DNA of 64,000 nucleotides, from positions 62,001 to 126,000 of the forward strand of contig CALIBC010000181.1 in NCBI GenBank assembly GCA_938045615.1. The letters run 5' to 3'. The position numbers and the translations under genes are program-made. The DNA comes from an uncultured Clostridia bacterium (lineage in GTDB: Bacteria > Bacillota > Clostridia > Peptostreptococcales > Anaerovoracaceae). The notes under the pieces are model-generated. The model did no database searches. It was not told the DNA's origin and saw only the letters and a list, made by a program, of their open reading frames with translations. Below are positions 63,338-64,000 of the stretch, piece by piece. Position 1 is the first letter of the stretch; every line of letters starts with the position of its first letter.

Positions 63338-64000
63338 TTATCTTTCTTTCCTGAGGTCTTCTTTGCCCTCGCAACCACTTTTTTTACCGCCCTCGGACAA
63401 CTTTTCCGCACCTGCCGCATTTTCGCCTTTAGACAATCTTCTTGCATGTGCCGCATTTTCGCCTTTGGACAGCTTCCCTGTGGCAGACCCGACTTTTTCC
63501 GCCATTTTCTCCTCTATAGAAGTATGGTAGTTGTAATACAAAAGTCCTATAACCACAATTACCGCCCCAAGAAGTTCCCATGAAGTGGGGATCTGACCCA
63601 GAAAGATAAAACTGAGCACAATCGCAAATACCGATTCCCCCGACTCCCACGCAGAAACGTAAAGCGAATCGACATAGCCAAAGCACAGATTAAAGACCGC
63701 ATGAGCGCCGATCTGGCATACCAGCGTCAGCAGAGCCATCAGTATGTAATCCCGTGTCGAGTAACCCAAAATTCGCGTATCCGTCGCAACCGTGCCGACC
63801 ACAAAGCAGATCCAGCATCCGAAAAAACAGAGAAATACATATATAGCGCCCTCAACGGTCTTTCTGACTTCGTTTCCTATGGCAAAGTATACTCCCATAA
63901 ATACCGCTGCCAGAAATGCAAGCACATCCCCGTTGAAATTTCCCGCAGAAAGCAAGCTCTTGTCCAGACCCGCCACCAGCGTGCCTCCCAGAAGCGCCAG
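63338..64000 (-). CDS. EamA/DMT-family transporter (5' end outside window)
   Basis: The visible 220 or so residues are the C-terminal part of a DMT transporter with about six helices (VFAIVLSFIFLGQIPTSWELLGAVIVV). After the last helix comes a cytoplasmic tail with an imperfect repeat, KLSKGENAAHA, RLSKGENAAGA, KLSEGGKKSG, not usual for the family. It ends two bases before scpA starts. The start codon lies beyond base 64000. Confidence 0.85.
   Translation of the reverse strand: MALLGGTLVAGLDKSLLSAGNFNGDVLAFLAAVFMGVYFAIGNEVRKTVEGAIYVFLCFFGCWICFVVGTVATDTRILGYSTRDYILMALLTLVCQIGAHAVFNLCFGYVDSLYVSAWESGESVFAIVLSFIFLGQIPTSWELLGAVIVVIGLLYYNYHTSIEEKMAEKVGSATGKLSKGENAAHARRLSKGENAAGAEKLSEGGKKSGCEGKEDLRKER

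Noticed and set aside
1..64000. CRISPR arrays, rRNA genes, transposases, phage genes
   Set aside because: No regularly spaced repeats, rRNA sequence, transposase or phage structural motifs were seen in either strand.

Overview
The window looks like chromosomal DNA of a low-to-moderate GC Gram-positive anaerobe of the class Clostridia. The signs are hrcA-grpE-dnaK-dnaJ under a perfect CIRCE element, lepA-hemW beside it, scpA-scpB, a SCIFF peptide with its radical SAM maturase, a tryptophan T-box, cobalamin riboswitches, lipoprotein signal peptides and AGGAGG-type ribosome binding sites. A family such as Anaerovoracaceae is only a guess. Most genes are on the minus strand. Plus-strand genes are confined to 31.7-33.6, 38.3-41.0 and 43.2-48.3 kb.

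Layout. 1-4.4 kb: a dCache/PAS sensor kinase (cut by the window edge), an amino-acid permease and an isochorismatase-type hydrolase, the last preceded by a sigma-54-like promoter. 4.5-11.4 kb: a copper ATPase with metal-binding domains at both ends, a malic enzyme-fumarase pair, and a J-domain protein with a poly-Cys tail paired with a DUF5685-like protein. 12.0-17.9 kb: two tandem copies of a four-gene cassette (small secreted protein, two ABC-2 permeases, ATPase); the secreted-protein gene of one copy has decayed. 18.0-22.0 kb: potABCD for polyamine uptake. 22.1-31.3 kb: dnaJ, dnaK, grpE, hrcA, a DMT transporter, hemW and lepA.

31.7-43.0 kb and 54.8-58.8 kb hold large secreted proteins. Three of them end in the same very basic fibronectin-III-like module; a fourth also ends in a very basic tail. 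Two of the transcription units begin with cobalamin riboswitches followed by intrinsic terminators (about 37.8-38.1 and 58.5-58.8 kb). One riboswitch precedes a secreted protein that may carry a transcobalamin-C-like (DUF4430-type) domain, followed by the 1052-residue surface protein. The other precedes an 1175-residue helical-repeat surface protein. This suggests a B12-responsive cell-surface system and is the best candidate here for something undescribed. rpsT, deoD and a MATE exporter lie between the surface genes.

43.2-51 kb: an aldehyde dehydrogenase, an orphan HicB-like antitoxin with a palindromic promoter, tRNA-Pro(CGG), an AIM24-family protein, a Trp T-box in front of a TrpB2-type tryptophan synthase beta subunit, and a single-ORF fusion of homoserine O-acyltransferase (MetA) with aspartokinase (LysC). 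51-54.7 kb: a Zur-ZnuACB zinc uptake operon with an extra OB-fold-like lipoprotein. 58.9-64 kb: rluB, the SCIFF maturase, the 46-residue SCIFF peptide, a CpXC protein, scpB, scpA and a truncated DMT transporter. All functional calls come from reading the translations; no database search was possible.
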